In this document: piece after piece, positions 10,148 to 19,697 of the stretch
Position numbering within the stretch: the stretch's first letter is position 1
How the letters are laid out: each line of letters begins with the position of its first letter
Origin: Prochlorococcus sp. AG-363-M17
GTDB lineage: Bacteria > Cyanobacteriota > Cyanobacteriia > PCC-6307 > Cyanobiaceae
Reading direction: 5' to 3'
NCBI GenBank assembly: GCA_003278365.1
Contig: QCFS01000008.1
Coordinates: 1 to 58,659 of the forward strand
Length of the DNA: 58,659 nucleotides
Position numbers and translations under genes: made by a program
The notes under the pieces: generated by a model
What the model saw: only the letters and a program-made list of their open reading frames with translations
What the model was told of the DNA's origin: nothing
The model's database searches: none

Positions 10148-10342
10148 ATGCAAAAACTGAAGGGACCTGATGGACGTATACCAGATCGCTTGCCTGATGG
10201 TAGGCCAGCTGTCTCCTGGGAACGTAGATGGACTGAGGGGGTCCTTCCTCTTTGGCTAGTCGCTACAGCAGGGGGAGTCGCCGTATTCTTTATTCTTGGA
10301 ATATTCTTCTACGGTTCTTATACCGGGGTAGGTTCGGCCTAG
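10148..10342 (+). CDS. psbJ: Photosystem II reaction centre protein J
   Basis: This 64-residue protein has a single membrane helix and ends in [12 protein letters not shown], characteristic of PsbJ. PsbJ influences electron flow around the plastoquinone sites and photosystem II assembly. The hydrophilic N-terminus ([20 protein letters not shown]) is the extended form I would expect in marine picocyanobacteria. It is the last gene of psbEFLJ and is followed 40 bases later by a strong terminator hairpin. Confidence 0.97.
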   Translation: MQKLKGPDGRIPDRLPDGRPAVSWERRWTEGVLPLWLVATAGGVAVFFILGIFFYGSYTGVGSA

Positions 10343-10381
10343 GTTCGGGTTAATTCAAAATTAATTTACTTAACTTAGGTT

Positions 10382-10422
10382 TGTAACTTGGCAAAGAGAG
10401 TTTTGCCAAGTTACAGATTTTT
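10382..10422 (+). terminator. Intrinsic terminator of the psbEFLJ operon
   Basis: A perfect 13-base-pair inverted repeat (GTAACTTGGCAAA at 10383-10395 and its complement at 10402-10414) encloses a six-base loop and is followed by five T residues. One more A-T pair extends the stem. It lies 40 bases after the psbJ stop in the plus orientation. It is the strongest factor-independent terminator I see in the window. Confidence 0.9.
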
Positions 10423-10475
10423 CATGAGTTTTTGAATTTATTTAATTAGCAAGGGCTTTTAGTATCTAATAAGAG

Positions 10476-11384
10476 TTAATCCTTGAACTCTCCCCAGTAT
10501 GGATTGGTGAATAAGTCAAGTTTGAGCCTTGTTTCTCTGGGCACAGTTTCTTTACGAGTCATTAGCCCATCTTGAAGTGAATTGTGCGCTTTGCTAGGAG
10601 GCCTAAGAGAGTTGATTCTTTGTGCAGTTGCTCGAACTATTTCTGTAGCCACTTCAGCATTGGCTTTTAAATTCTCAAGAACCTTTTCAACCGTTACGCT
10701 TTCTTCATCGGAATGCCAACAGTCATAATCTGTTGTCATGGCTAGTGATGCATATGCTATTTCTGCTTCCCGAGCAAGACGAGCTTCTGTGTGATTTGTC
10801 ATTCCAATAATTGTGCATCCCCAACTTCTGTAAAGATTGGACTCCGCTCTTGTTGAAAAGGCAGGCCCTTCCATTGCTAAATATGTTCCTCCGCGGTGCA
10901 ATTGCCTTCCTTCTGGCATGAGACCTTCTCCAGCATCTGCTAAAACCCTCGAAAGAATTGAGCAGAATGGATCTGCCATTGCTACATGGGCTACGGCACC
11001 TTCTCCAAAGAACGTAAGAGGACGTTGATGAGTTCTGTCGATAAATTGATCAGGTACAACCATATCCAATGGCCTTACTTGCTCTTGAAGAGATCCAACT
11101 GCAGAAGGAGAAATGATCCAACGTACGCCTAATGAGCGCATCGCCCAAATATTTGCCTGATAAGGAACCTCTGTTGGCGTGAATGAGTGATGCCTCCCAT
11201 GCCGAGCTAAAAAAACAACCTCCATACCCTCAAGCGTCCCTAAGAGAAGTGAGTCTGAGGGTGTCCCAAAAGGTGTATTGATCTCTAACTCTTGTATGTT
11301 TTCTAAAGCATCTATCCCATAGAGCCCACTTCCGCCTAGAACGCCTAAACGTGATTGATTCAGTTCCAGATTTGCTAGGGACAA
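10476..11384 (-). CDS. mtnP: S-methyl-5'-thioadenosine phosphorylase
   Basis: MtnP splits methylthioadenosine with phosphate into adenine and 5-methylthioribose 1-phosphate, recycling the polyamine and SAM by-product. The 302-residue protein has the family motifs LGVLGGSGLYGID, the phosphate-binding FLARHGRHHSFTPTEV, and TYLAMEGPAFSTRAES followed by IGMTNHTEARLAREAEI in the purine site. The start is TTG at 11384; no ATG precedes the GGSGLYG motif. It diverges from mtnA, the next enzyme of the same salvage route, across a 270-base gap. Confidence 0.95.
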   Translation of the reverse strand: MSLANLELNQSRLGVLGGSGLYGIDALENIQELEINTPFGTPSDSLLLGTLEGMEVVFLARHGRHHSFTPTEVPYQANIWAMRSLGVRWIISPSAVGSLQEQVRPLDMVVPDQFIDRTHQRPLTFFGEGAVAHVAMADPFCSILSRVLADAGEGLMPEGRQLHRGGTYLAMEGPAFSTRAESNLYRSWGCTIIGMTNHTEARLAREAEIAYASLAMTTDYDCWHSDEESVTVEKVLENLKANAEVATEIVRATAQRINSLRPPSKAHNSLQDGLMTRKETVPRETRLKLDLFTNPYWGEFKD

Positions 11385-11654
11385 TAAACTTTTTCAACTT
11401 CATATAGGATAGCTTTTCGTAAAGAACACATTCAAGATTTCTTTAACCCTTTAACCTTTTGCTTGAGCTTCATCTAGCCCGAAAAATTTGAAGCTTTAAA
11501 TTTGCGAATACTTGTTGGTAGCACTAGCTAATTCTGTCAGGTGAACTACTAATTATCAATTATCTTTTGTGAGCTATTTGATTGTTTTGGTTGCTTTGAA
11601 TATTTTCAACTTAGTTGACCGGTTGCTATTGTTTTATAAGAACGAATTAATCTA

Positions 11655-12761
11655 ATGCAAATAGATGGTAAACATTGGACAACAATTTGGCTATGTGATG
11701 ATGGCATCTCAGTTGGGGTGATCGATCAGTCGAAGTTGCCTCATCAATTTTCAACGAAGATACTTAGAAGTTGTAATGATGCTTGTAAGGCAATTAGTAA
11801 TATGGTTGTGCGGGGTGCTCCTTTGATTGGAGTTACGGCCGCCTATGGATTAATGCTTGCAGTTCAAGAAGACCCTAGTGATAAATCAATAGAAGAAGCT
11901 TCTAATCAACTTTTTCATTCTAGACCTACGGCAATTAATCTTGCATGGGCTATAGAAAGAGTTAGTAAAAAGTTATCGTTAGTTGATAAGTCTCAAAGAG
12001 CATATATCGCAAAAAAAGAAGCTGGTTTAATTGCTGAGGAAGATATCTCTATTTGTAAGGCTATAGGACATCATGGTTATCAACTTTTTGAAGAGATTGC
12101 TTCTTCTAGAGGCCCTGAAAGAGTAATGGAACCATTAAGAGTACTGACGCATTGTAATGCTGGTTGGCTTGCAACAGTTGACTGGGGGACTGCATTAGCT
12201 CCTATTTACAAATGGCATCGCAATGGTCGTAAAGTTCATGTATGGGTAGATGAAACTAGGCCAAGGAATCAAGGCGCTAGCCTTACAGCATTTGAGTTAG
12301 CAAGTGAAGGGATACCCCATAAAGTTGTTGTTGATAATGCAGGTGGCTATCTCATGCAGAAGGGAATGGTTGATATAGTGATAGTTGGTACTGACAGAAC
12401 TACAAGTTGTGGCGATGTTTGTAATAAGATTGGTACTTATTTGAAGGCACTGGCTGCAAAAGATAACAAGATACCTTTTTATGTTGCATTGCCTTATAGT
12501 TCAATTGATTGGTCAATTAAGGATTCAAGTTTGATTCCTATAGAGATTCGTTCTGAGAAAGAGGTTGCTTATATAGAAGGTAAATCTATCTCTCAGAACA
12601 GCAAAGGAAACAGCTCTGTAGTTCGGTTGATACCTGAAGAAAGTCAATCATATAATCCAGGCTTTGATATAACCCCAGTAAGACTTGTCTCGGGCTTTAT
12701 AACGGAGAAGGGCTTTGTTCAGCCTGGAGGTGGCTTTTCTGAAAAATTATTTTCTATCTAA
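11655..12761 (+). CDS. mtnA: Methylthioribose-1-phosphate isomerase
   Basis: MtnA converts 5-methylthioribose 1-phosphate to methylthioribulose 1-phosphate, the step after MtnP. The 368-residue protein shows the substrate loop MVVRGAPLIGVTAAYG, the catalytic cysteine in THCNAGWLATVDWGTAL, the motif VWVDETRPRNQGASLTAFEL and the catalytic aspartate in IVGTDRTTSCGDV. These separate it from the related eIF2B-alpha regulatory subunits. No later salvage enzymes (mtnB, mtnC, mtnD) are in the window. Confidence 0.94.
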   Translation: MQIDGKHWTTIWLCDDGISVGVIDQSKLPHQFSTKILRSCNDACKAISNMVVRGAPLIGVTAAYGLMLAVQEDPSDKSIEEASNQLFHSRPTAINLAWAIERVSKKLSLVDKSQRAYIAKKEAGLIAEEDISICKAIGHHGYQLFEEIASSRGPERVMEPLRVLTHCNAGWLATVDWGTALAPIYKWHRNGRKVHVWVDETRPRNQGASLTAFELASEGIPHKVVVDNAGGYLMQKGMVDIVIVGTDRTTSCGDVCNKIGTYLKALAAKDNKIPFYVALPYSSIDWSIKDSSLIPIEIRSEKEVAYIEGKSISQNSKGNSSVVRLIPEESQSYNPGFDITPVRLVSGFITEKGFVQPGGGFSEKLFSI

Positions 12762-12816
12762 GAATAGACTCTTTATTCAAATCTTTGGATGGACACTAGA
12801 AAGTTACTAGAGATAT

Positions 12817-12836
12817 AAACTCTTTCTAGAGTTTTT
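12817..12836 (+). terminator. Weak terminator-like hairpin after mtnA
   Basis: A six-base stem AAACTC/GAGTTT with a six-base loop runs into a short T tract about 55 bases after the mtnA stop. The symmetric A and T runs mean it could also serve the convergent UDP-glucose dehydrogenase transcript. The stem is short, so this is tentative. Confidence 0.35.
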
Positions 12837-12870
12837 AACTATGCAATATTTAGATTTTATTGAGAAGATT

Positions 12871-14316
12871 TTATTCTGCACCATCCCCTAATCTCCATAC
12901 TTTTATACCTGCTTTTTTTATTGCAGAAACATCTACAATTGCACGTGTGTCAAATACCCAGGCGGGTTGTCTCATTAAAGGCGCTAGATCCTCCCATTTG
13001 AGTCGGCTAAACTCCTCCCATTCGGTAATGATCAATGCTGCATCGGCGCCTTGTAATGATTGGCCAATGTTAGAAGCAACATACCATTTACCAATATCTG
13101 AGAATGACTCATTGCGTGATGCTTGGTTATCATCAAGTTTGTACTCGTCTATAGAAAGCGAAATCTTTATTTGCTCACTATTTACTTTTGGGTCGTAAAT
13201 AGCAAGCTCTGCTCCTTCCTCTATTAGGTCTTTCGCAATTTTAATAGCTGGTGACTCTCTAGTGTCATTTGTATTTGCTTTGAATGCAAATCCTAGAAGA
13301 GCAATTTTTTTCCCTGCTACTGTGCCAAATAGCTTATGTATTACTAACCTGGCTATCCTTTCTTGTTGCCAACTGTTCAGTTTTACTACGTTCTCCCAAT
13401 ACTCTGCTACTTCTGGAAGGCCAAAATGCCTACATAAATATGCCAAATTAAGAATATCTTTTTTGAAGCAGCTTCCCCCAAAACCAGGGCCTGACTTTAG
13501 AAATTTGGACCCTATTCGTGAGTCTCGTCCTATAGCAAGAGAAACTTCTCCCACATCAGCACCAGTAACTTCACATAGAGCTGAAATAGAATTGATTGAA
13601 CTTATCCTTTGTGCAAGGAATGCGTTTGCCGTTAGTTTCGAGAGCTCACTACTCCATAAGTTAGTAAGTAGTATCTTTTCTTTTGGAACCCATTGCTCAT
13701 AGATATTTGCGAGAGCTTCAACAGCCTTTTTACTTTCTCCACCAATTAAAACCCTGTCAGGATTTTCCAGATCATTAATAGCTGTCCCTTCTGCAAGGAA
13801 TTCTGGATTCGATAAAACCTCAAAGCTTTTCGGATTATTTGTTCCTTTCGGAGCACTCTCTGCTGAGGAGAGAATGGCCTTGATCACTTCAGCTGTTCGG
13901 ACAGGAAGAGTACTTTTCTCAACAACAATTGTGTGACCTTTGGAAGACTTTGCAACTTGCCGAGCACATGCTTCTACCCATCTCAGGTCACTTGCTTTCC
14001 CTGCGCCAACTCCTCTAATTTTAGTTGGAGTATTGACTGATATGAAAACCATATCTGCATTTTCAATGGCTAATTCAATCTTTGTGGAATAGTGGAGGTT
14101 TCTACCTCTCGCTCTAGCTACTACCGCATCTAAACCAGGCTCATAAATAGGCAATTGATTTAAATCTGGATGGTTCCAAGCGTTTATTCGACTCTCATTC
14201 AAATCAACTACATTTACTTGGATACTTGGACATCGGTCGGCAATTACAGCCATTGTTGGACCGCCCACATACCCCGCACCTATGCAGCAGATGTTTTTGA
14301 TTTCAGTAGTAGCCAT
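12871..14316 (-). CDS. UDP-glucose 6-dehydrogenase, long (eukaryote-like) type
   Basis: The enzyme oxidises UDP-glucose twice to UDP-glucuronate, a precursor of acidic polysaccharides. The 481-residue protein has the NAD-binding GAGYVGGPTM loop near residue 12, the segment NSISALCEVTGADVGEV in the central helix, and the catalytic cysteine in GPGFGGSCFKKDILNL. Its length and motif spelling are closer to animal and plant UGDH than to the shorter bacterial Ugd. It lies 9 bases downstream of hisS and could share its transcript. A separate WecC-type dehydrogenase is encoded at 23.8-25.2 kb, so the locus has two enzymes of this class. Confidence 0.92.
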   Translation of the reverse strand: MATTEIKNICCIGAGYVGGPTMAVIADRCPSIQVNVVDLNESRINAWNHPDLNQLPIYEPGLDAVVARARGRNLHYSTKIELAIENADMVFISVNTPTKIRGVGAGKASDLRWVEACARQVAKSSKGHTIVVEKSTLPVRTAEVIKAILSSAESAPKGTNNPKSFEVLSNPEFLAEGTAINDLENPDRVLIGGESKKAVEALANIYEQWVPKEKILLTNLWSSELSKLTANAFLAQRISSINSISALCEVTGADVGEVSLAIGRDSRIGSKFLKSGPGFGGSCFKKDILNLAYLCRHFGLPEVAEYWENVVKLNSWQQERIARLVIHKLFGTVAGKKIALLGFAFKANTNDTRESPAIKIAKDLIEEGAELAIYDPKVNSEQIKISLSIDEYKLDDNQASRNESFSDIGKWYVASNIGQSLQGADAALIITEWEEFSRLKWEDLAPLMRQPAWVFDTRAIVDVSAIKKAGIKVWRLGDGAE

Positions 14317-14325
14317 TCTAAAAAT

Positions 14326-15651
14326 CTAATGGATGTTTTGCTCTTTATGTATTGTGCTTATGAGGCTCTCCAAATCGTCTAAATGGAGTAATTTCTCAGT
14401 AGAGACTTCTTTATTTTTTGTAGAAGAATCCCTTAAATATTTTAAGGGAGCTTGACCGGTTTTAACTTCTTCATCACCAATAACAAAGGCATAGTCAGCT
14501 CCACTTCGATCAGCTCTTTTGAATTGTTTACCAAAAGATGCTGTGCTGGAATCCAGCTCAACTCGTAAGCCTGCGTCTCTAAGCTTTTGTGCAATAACTA
14601 AGGCTTTGCGCTTTGCATCAACTCCTTGATTGACAATGTATAGATCAGGCTTCTTAAGTTTGCTGAGTTGTGCTGATTTACCTAAAGGATTTTGATTTGC
14701 CTGTTGTGTCATCAAAAGTATTAATCTTTCTAGACCGATTGCCCAGCCTATGGCTGGTGTTGCAGGACCTCCCAACTCTTGGACTAATCTGTCATAGCGG
14801 CCACCTCCACATACTGTTGATTGCGCACCTAGTTGAGAATTAGTAATTTCGAAAGCAGTGTGATCATAGTAATCAAGACCTCTTACTAGCTGCTCGTTGA
14901 CTTGGAAAGGAATGCCTAAGTCTTCAAGACTCTGCTGTACATGTAGGAACCGATGCCTACTTTCTGCAGAAATTAGTTCACTTAGTTTAGGAGCACTCTC
15001 TAAGATTACTTTTGTTTTTTTGTCTTTGCTGTCTAATATTCGTAAGGGATTTGTTTTTAGTCTTTGTTGTGAGTCTGGGTCGAGCTCAGATCGTCTTGAC
15101 TCAAGCCAAGAAACAAATCTTGTTCGAAAAGCATCCCTGTCGCTCTCTGTTCCAAGACTATTGATCTCAAGCTCTAGATCTTTTAGGCCGAGGTCGTTTA
15201 ACAAGTGCCAGGCAATTGATATCACTTCAGCATCATTCATTGGCTCTTTTAAACCAAGAAATTCAATGCCTAGTTGATGGAATTGTCTTTGTCTTCCAGC
15301 TTGAGGTCGTTCATATCTAAACATTGGACCTTCGTACCAAAGGCGTTGCCCCCCTTGGGTCAGGAGTCCATTTTCTATGGCAGCACGCACAACTGATGCA
15401 GTCCCTTCTGGTCGAAGAGTGCAGGACCTATCTCCTCTATCACTGAAAGTGTACATTTCTTTGCCTACTACATCTGTAGCTTCTCCAATACCTCTTGCAA
15501 AAAGGTCGGTTGCCTCAAGAATTGGAGTGCGGATTTCTTTTATTCCAGCACGCGAGAAATGTTCTCGGGCTACTCCTTCTATGGCTTGCCATAGGGAAGT
15601 TTGCTCAGGCAAAACATCAACCATTCCACGTAGGCTTTTAAATTGATTCAC
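14326..15651 (-). CDS. hisS: Histidyl-tRNA synthetase
   Basis: HisS charges tRNA-His with histidine. The 441-residue class II synthetase has motif 1 region [10 protein letters not shown] near the start and motif 2 region [22 protein letters not shown]. It also has the histidine-specific [16 protein letters not shown] (here beginning [10 protein letters not shown]) and motif 3 [13 protein letters not shown]-terminal anticodon-binding domain covers roughly residues 335-430. The start is GTG at 15651. It is a housekeeping gene lying between the polysaccharide genes and UGDH. Confidence 0.97.
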   Translation of the reverse strand: MNQFKSLRGMVDVLPEQTSLWQAIEGVAREHFSRAGIKEIRTPILEATDLFARGIGEATDVVGKEMYTFSDRGDRSCTLRPEGTASVVRAAIENGLLTQGGQRLWYEGPMFRYERPQAGRQRQFHQLGIEFLGLKEPMNDAEVISIAWHLLNDLGLKDLELEINSLGTESDRDAFRTRFVSWLESRRSELDPDSQQRLKTNPLRILDSKDKKTKVILESAPKLSELISAESRHRFLHVQQSLEDLGIPFQVNEQLVRGLDYYDHTAFEITNSQLGAQSTVCGGGRYDRLVQELGGPATPAIGWAIGLERLILLMTQQANQNPLGKSAQLSKLKKPDLYIVNQGVDAKRKALVIAQKLRDAGLRVELDSSTASFGKQFKRADRSGADYAFVIGDEEVKTGQAPLKYLRDSSTKNKEVSTEKLLHLDDLESLISTIHKEQNIH

Positions 15652-15704
15652 GTCTCTTATAAAGCGAGCTGTATTTTTTGAGGCGGTTGTTCATCCCTAT
15701 GAAA

Positions 15705-16469
15705 TCACCAAGTTCGATAAACAATGCGTCCAAGAATTTCCCTTAGAGCGGATGAACTCCTAGATAGTGAATTGGCAGATGGAATCCATTTCAAGGGATT
15801 CCTCCATTTTGAACCGGCCCATGAACCTGAACTTTTGAAGTCTACGGGATATGGAATAATTGTAAGTCCTTCTCGCTCAAAAACTTTTTTAGCTCTCTGC
15901 ATATGAAAAGCACTTGTTATCAAAATAATTCTTGGACTAGTTTCAAATCCTGAGATAGTAATTAAATTTTTAATTGCTAGTGCTTCTTCTGCTGTATTTA
16001 TTACAGGAGAGGTTATGCTTATTGCCTTAGTCGGCACTCCTAGCGATTTGGCTTTTTCAAGATAAATCTTACTCTCGGGAGGAAACTCTGGAAGTAGTGG
16101 ATTAATACCTCCTGTAAAAATTAATTTAGATGCCTTTCCTTCTTTATATAGATTAACTCCTGCAAAAAATCTATCAGGGTCTCCCCATTCAATAATTTTG
16201 TCTTTCCCTGGAGCTGGCCCTAGTGATCCACTTAATACAACAATAGCTTCGGCGATAGGGACAGAGCTTGTGCTTTTACGTTCCCAAGGCTTTTCAATAA
16301 AGCCCCACAGAGCATCGCTAACAAATCCTAGAGAGAAGAAATATAGAATTGTTGCTCCTAATATTGTTGCCTTTCGCCTTCGTAGGAGATGACCTGTAAG
16401 AATAAGAACTAAACCTATGCCTAATGGCAGAACAAATAAAGGAAGAATTTTACTAAGGATAAAATGCAT
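15705..16469 (-). CDS. YdcF/SanA-like (DUF218) membrane protein
   Basis: The 254-residue protein has two N-terminal hydrophobic segments (about residues 8-25 and 35-55) followed by a DUF218 domain. This starts at AIVVLSGS near residue 75 and contains LIFTGGINPLLPEFPPES, INTAEEALAIKNL and ILITSAFHMQRAKKVFEREG. Related proteins (ElyC, SanA, YdcF) affect envelope or peptidoglycan precursor metabolism, and the family often accompanies polysaccharide genes. Its enzymatic activity is unknown. It is the last gene of the minus-strand polysaccharide run, 29 bases after a glycosyltransferase. Confidence 0.82.
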   Translation of the reverse strand: MHFILSKILPLFVLPLGIGLVLILTGHLLRRRKATILGATILYFFSLGFVSDALWGFIEKPWERKSTSSVPIAEAIVVLSGSLGPAPGKDKIIEWGDPDRFFAGVNLYKEGKASKLIFTGGINPLLPEFPPESKIYLEKAKSLGVPTKAISITSPVINTAEEALAIKNLITISGFETSPRIILITSAFHMQRAKKVFEREGLTIIPYPVDFKSSGSWAGSKWRNPLKWIPSANSLSRSSSALREILGRIVYRTW

Positions 16470-16498
16470 TTAGCTTATTTATATAATAGTTTAGATGA

Positions 16499-17656
16499 TT
16501 ACCTGCCCATCCTTCGCAAAGACTTATTAAGTAGATTTTCATATTGCTCCAATGTCCTTTTATTTACTAGTGAAACTTGGAACTCTGCTACAACCTTTTC
16601 TCTGGCTTCTTTCCCAAAGCGTCTAGCTAGGCTTGGATTCTTTATTAGTAGATTGATAGCAAGTTTTAATGCATGAGAATTTTTAAGAGGAACAAGTAAT
16701 CCAGAGCAACCATGATCAACAACATCTCTACATCCAGGGACATCTGTGGTAATAATTGGCCGTTCCATTGCAGCTGCCTCAATAAGAGATCTAGACAAGC
16801 CTTCTCTCCATGAAGGCAAAACCACAATATCAATAGATGAATACAGTTTACGCATATTATGCACATGGCCAAGACATATTATTCTAGGCTCTTCTTTCAA
16901 AATTAATAGTTCTTCTTGAGAGATAGAACTTCTGTTGTCGATATCAATATCTCCAGCAAGAAGCAATTCAAAGTTGTAACTTTCAGCCCATAAGCTCTGA
17001 GAAGCCTCTAAAACCTCTTGAAGGCCCTTTTGTTTAATGAGCCTTGATGGAAAAAGTATCTTGATGGGTTCGTGAAACTTGCCTGATGAATCTAGATCTG
17101 GCTTGAACTTTTCTATGTCTACACCTGATCCATAAATTAGACGTGCTTTCCTGGATTCTGTAATTCCTAATTGAATAAGCTTTTCTTGATCGTCTGCATT
17201 CTGGAAGACCACAGTTGAACGCCTTGCCATGAAGACAGCTGTGTAGATAGGTTTTAGAATTCTTCTTAAGATTCGATTATGAAAACGTGTACCAAGAAAC
17301 ACATGCCCTAGTCCTGTGACAGCATTTATAACTCTATAAACCCTTGAAAACTTTGCAGCTATTGTTCCATAAAGACAAGCTTTAATTGTGAAGTGATGAA
17401 GCAAGTCAGGTCTTTCTTTACGGTAAATATTTATTAGGTCTAAAAGGGCAATTGCTTCTGTAAATGGATTTATTGAACTTCTAGAGACTTTCCAATTGTG
17501 TACTTTAAATCCTTCCTGCTCAAGTAATATTGTATATTTATCATGTGGAGCAACAACTGCAACTTGATAGCCATTCTTACGAAGATCTCGCATAAGTGGA
17601 AAACGAAAGTTGTATAAATACCAACTAGTATTTGCCACAAGTAATAGACTTTTCAT
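16499..17656 (-). CDS. Glycosyltransferase family 4 protein
   Basis: The 385-residue protein has the two-domain GT-B layout. The N-terminal domain begins SLLLVANTSWYLYNFRFPLM, resembling transferases such as WbpY/PssC/TuaC relatives. The C-terminal nucleotide-binding domain holds KILFPSRLIKQKGLQEVLEA, then SWREGLSRSLIEAAAMERPIIT with the E-x7-E motif typical of retaining GT4 enzymes. It probably adds one sugar to the lipid-linked repeat unit made by this locus. Donor and acceptor cannot be read from the sequence. It is followed closely by the YdcF gene. Confidence 0.88.
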   Translation of the reverse strand: MKSLLLVANTSWYLYNFRFPLMRDLRKNGYQVAVVAPHDKYTILLEQEGFKVHNWKVSRSSINPFTEAIALLDLINIYRKERPDLLHHFTIKACLYGTIAAKFSRVYRVINAVTGLGHVFLGTRFHNRILRRILKPIYTAVFMARRSTVVFQNADDQEKLIQLGITESRKARLIYGSGVDIEKFKPDLDSSGKFHEPIKILFPSRLIKQKGLQEVLEASQSLWAESYNFELLLAGDIDIDNRSSISQEELLILKEEPRIICLGHVHNMRKLYSSIDIVVLPSWREGLSRSLIEAAAMERPIITTDVPGCRDVVDHGCSGLLVPLKNSHALKLAINLLIKNPSLARRFGKEAREKVVAEFQVSLVNKRTLEQYENLLNKSLRRMGR

Positions 17657-17741
17657 GACTATTTAGTGTTTATAAAGCGGTCCTCTATCAAGCATTTTGG
17701 GACAACCTTTTAGTGGGAAGAGTAAGAGCATAAACACTTGG

Positions 17742-19688
17742 TTACGAGCCACTCCATTCGGCCAACCAAGCCTGTGCCATCAATATTGGCCAAAGACGCG
17801 CCATTTGATCGCTTTCCCCAATGAGGTGTTTTTTCCAGGTTTGACTAACTTCATCAGGGTCAAACCAACCATATTGTTGCAAAAGGGATGGATCTAGTAG
17901 GTCATTTGCCCATGTCTTTAATGGCCCTCTAAGCCAAACGCCTATTGGCATTGCGAAGCCAGCCTTAGGTCTTTCGAAGAGTTGACCTGGAACATAGTGC
18001 TTCAGGATTTCACGAAGTGCCCATTTTCCTGTTTTTTGTTTACTGGCTTTCTGAACTTTGTACTCAAGTGGTAACTGCCAAGCCATTTGTGCAACTGAAT
18101 AATCCAGGAATGGAGCCCTTGTTTCAAGGCCTACTGCCATTGAGGCTCTATCAACTTTGACAAGGATATCTGAGGGGAGATAGTTCAGAACGTCAGCAAG
18201 CATTAATTGTTCTTCTTCCGTGCTTGCATTTGGTAGAGGATTCAGGCTACTTCTGTCTATGTCTTTTATGGAACAAGACCTTAATAAAACAGCTTGCATA
18301 GCTTCAAGAGAGTAGGAGGCTTCAATCGCAGCAGCTAATTTTTGGCGTTTTTCTTGAGCTAATCCATCTGAAGCGATTCCCAGTAGGCCTAATGGAGCAT
18401 GCCGAATGGATTTTGTTAATAGCCTTTTTAATTGATTCGGGAAATATCTTAGTTTCCTATATATTTCTGGTGCTAAACGGTGACGGTTGTAGCCTCCGAA
18501 AAGTTCATCTCCTCCATCACCTGTTAAGGCAACAGTAAGTCCAGTTCGCTTTGCTTCTCTACATAAGAGATGAGTGGGTAGTTGAGAGGAGTCTGCAAAC
18601 GGTTCTGAATAGAGCTTAGGAAGATCTGGTATTAAGCTCTGAGCATCTGAAGCAGTTAGTGATACCTCAGTATGTTCAGTACCTAGGTGATTGGCTATAG
18701 CTTTTGCAAAAGGTGCCTCATTGAACTTTGACTCTTCTGGGAAAGCGATAGTGAAGCTACGAATATTTCTTCCCGTTGTTTCTTGAAGAAGAGCAGTTAT
18801 TAAGCTTGAGTCAATACCACCAGAAAGAAAAGAGCAAAGTGGTACGTCTGCGATCGCTTCGATTTTTACAGCTTCTTTGAGTAGGCCATGTAGCTTATTT
18901 AGTAAATCAACTGGATCATGATGACTTTTGGTTAGATAAGACTTAGCAGCATTAGATGATTCTTTCTCTGAATCCCACCATAAGAAAGGCTTTGGTAAAT
19001 AATGAGGAGGTTGCCCTTGAGAGTCAGCTTTAATAGTTACTATGCTTCCTGGTAAGAGCTGAAATAAACCTTGGTAAATACTTTGAGGAGCTGAGATGAA
19101 ACCATTGAATTTATAGTCATGAATGGCAGCCTTGTTTATACGTTTGCTAAAGCTTTGTATTGAATTAAAAGAAGATATCTCTGAAGCAAATCCAATCCCT
19201 ACATGATCTATTATCCCCCAATAGAGAGGCTTTTCACCAAATCTGTCTCTGCATAGATGCAATTCTTTTAGTTCCTTATCCCATAGCGCAAAGGCAAACA
19301 TTCCCTTACAGGACTGAAGAGTTTTCCTGATTCCCAAGTATTCAATAGAGGCTAATAATGTTTCGGTATCTGAGTTTCCTCTCCAATGATATTTGAGGCC
19401 ATTCTCTGCTCCTAAACGAATACGCAATTCATGGTGGTTATATATTTCACCGTTGAAAACTATAACAAATCTTCCACTAAGACTTTGCATCGGTTGATTG
19501 CCTGCTTGCGAAAGGTCGATAACTGATAATCGTCTGTGACCAAGTCCAATTCTTCCTGAAGAATTAATCCATATACCTTCATTGTCCGGACCTCTATGAG
19601 AGATGGAGTTAACCATACAATCAATAGTATTGGTCAGATCGGTGCTTTTATTTGATTCAAAAAGCCAAAGGCCTGCTATCCCACACAT
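17742..19688 (-). CDS. Glutamine-hydrolysing asparagine-synthase-type amidotransferase
   Basis: The 648-residue protein has an N-terminal class II glutamine amidotransferase domain with nucleophile Cys2 exposed after removal of Met1 (MCGIAGLW), RGPDNEGIW and NQPMQS. The C-terminal synthetase domain has the ATP loop SFLSGGIDSSLI and ALTGDGGDELFGGYNRHR. I start it at ATG 19688 rather than a TTG three bases upstream, because Cys2 must follow the initiator. By sequence alone it could be the cell's asparagine synthetase. Its place inside a polysaccharide operon with uronic-acid enzymes suggests it may instead amidate a sugar acid, as AsnB-like proteins do in several O-antigen and capsule loci. Confidence 0.88.
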   Translation of the reverse strand: MCGIAGLWLFESNKSTDLTNTIDCMVNSISHRGPDNEGIWINSSGRIGLGHRRLSVIDLSQAGNQPMQSLSGRFVIVFNGEIYNHHELRIRLGAENGLKYHWRGNSDTETLLASIEYLGIRKTLQSCKGMFAFALWDKELKELHLCRDRFGEKPLYWGIIDHVGIGFASEISSFNSIQSFSKRINKAAIHDYKFNGFISAPQSIYQGLFQLLPGSIVTIKADSQGQPPHYLPKPFLWWDSEKESSNAAKSYLTKSHHDPVDLLNKLHGLLKEAVKIEAIADVPLCSFLSGGIDSSLITALLQETTGRNIRSFTIAFPEESKFNEAPFAKAIANHLGTEHTEVSLTASDAQSLIPDLPKLYSEPFADSSQLPTHLLCREAKRTGLTVALTGDGGDELFGGYNRHRLAPEIYRKLRYFPNQLKRLLTKSIRHAPLGLLGIASDGLAQEKRQKLAAAIEASYSLEAMQAVLLRSCSIKDIDRSSLNPLPNASTEEEQLMLADVLNYLPSDILVKVDRASMAVGLETRAPFLDYSVAQMAWQLPLEYKVQKASKQKTGKWALREILKHYVPGQLFERPKAGFAMPIGVWLRGPLKTWANDLLDPSLLQQYGWFDPDEVSQTWKKHLIGESDQMARLWPILMAQAWLAEWSGS

Positions 19689-19697
19689 CAATAGAGC

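Noticed and set aside
11385-11654. Riboswitch (for example SAM-responsive) between mtnP and mtnA
   Set aside because: I could not find a multi-stem conserved core or a terminator/antiterminator pair; a covariance-model search would be decisive.
13262-13702. 146-codon plus-strand open frame
   Set aside because: It is antisense to the UDP-glucose dehydrogenase, whose motifs are intact across the region; no independent signal.
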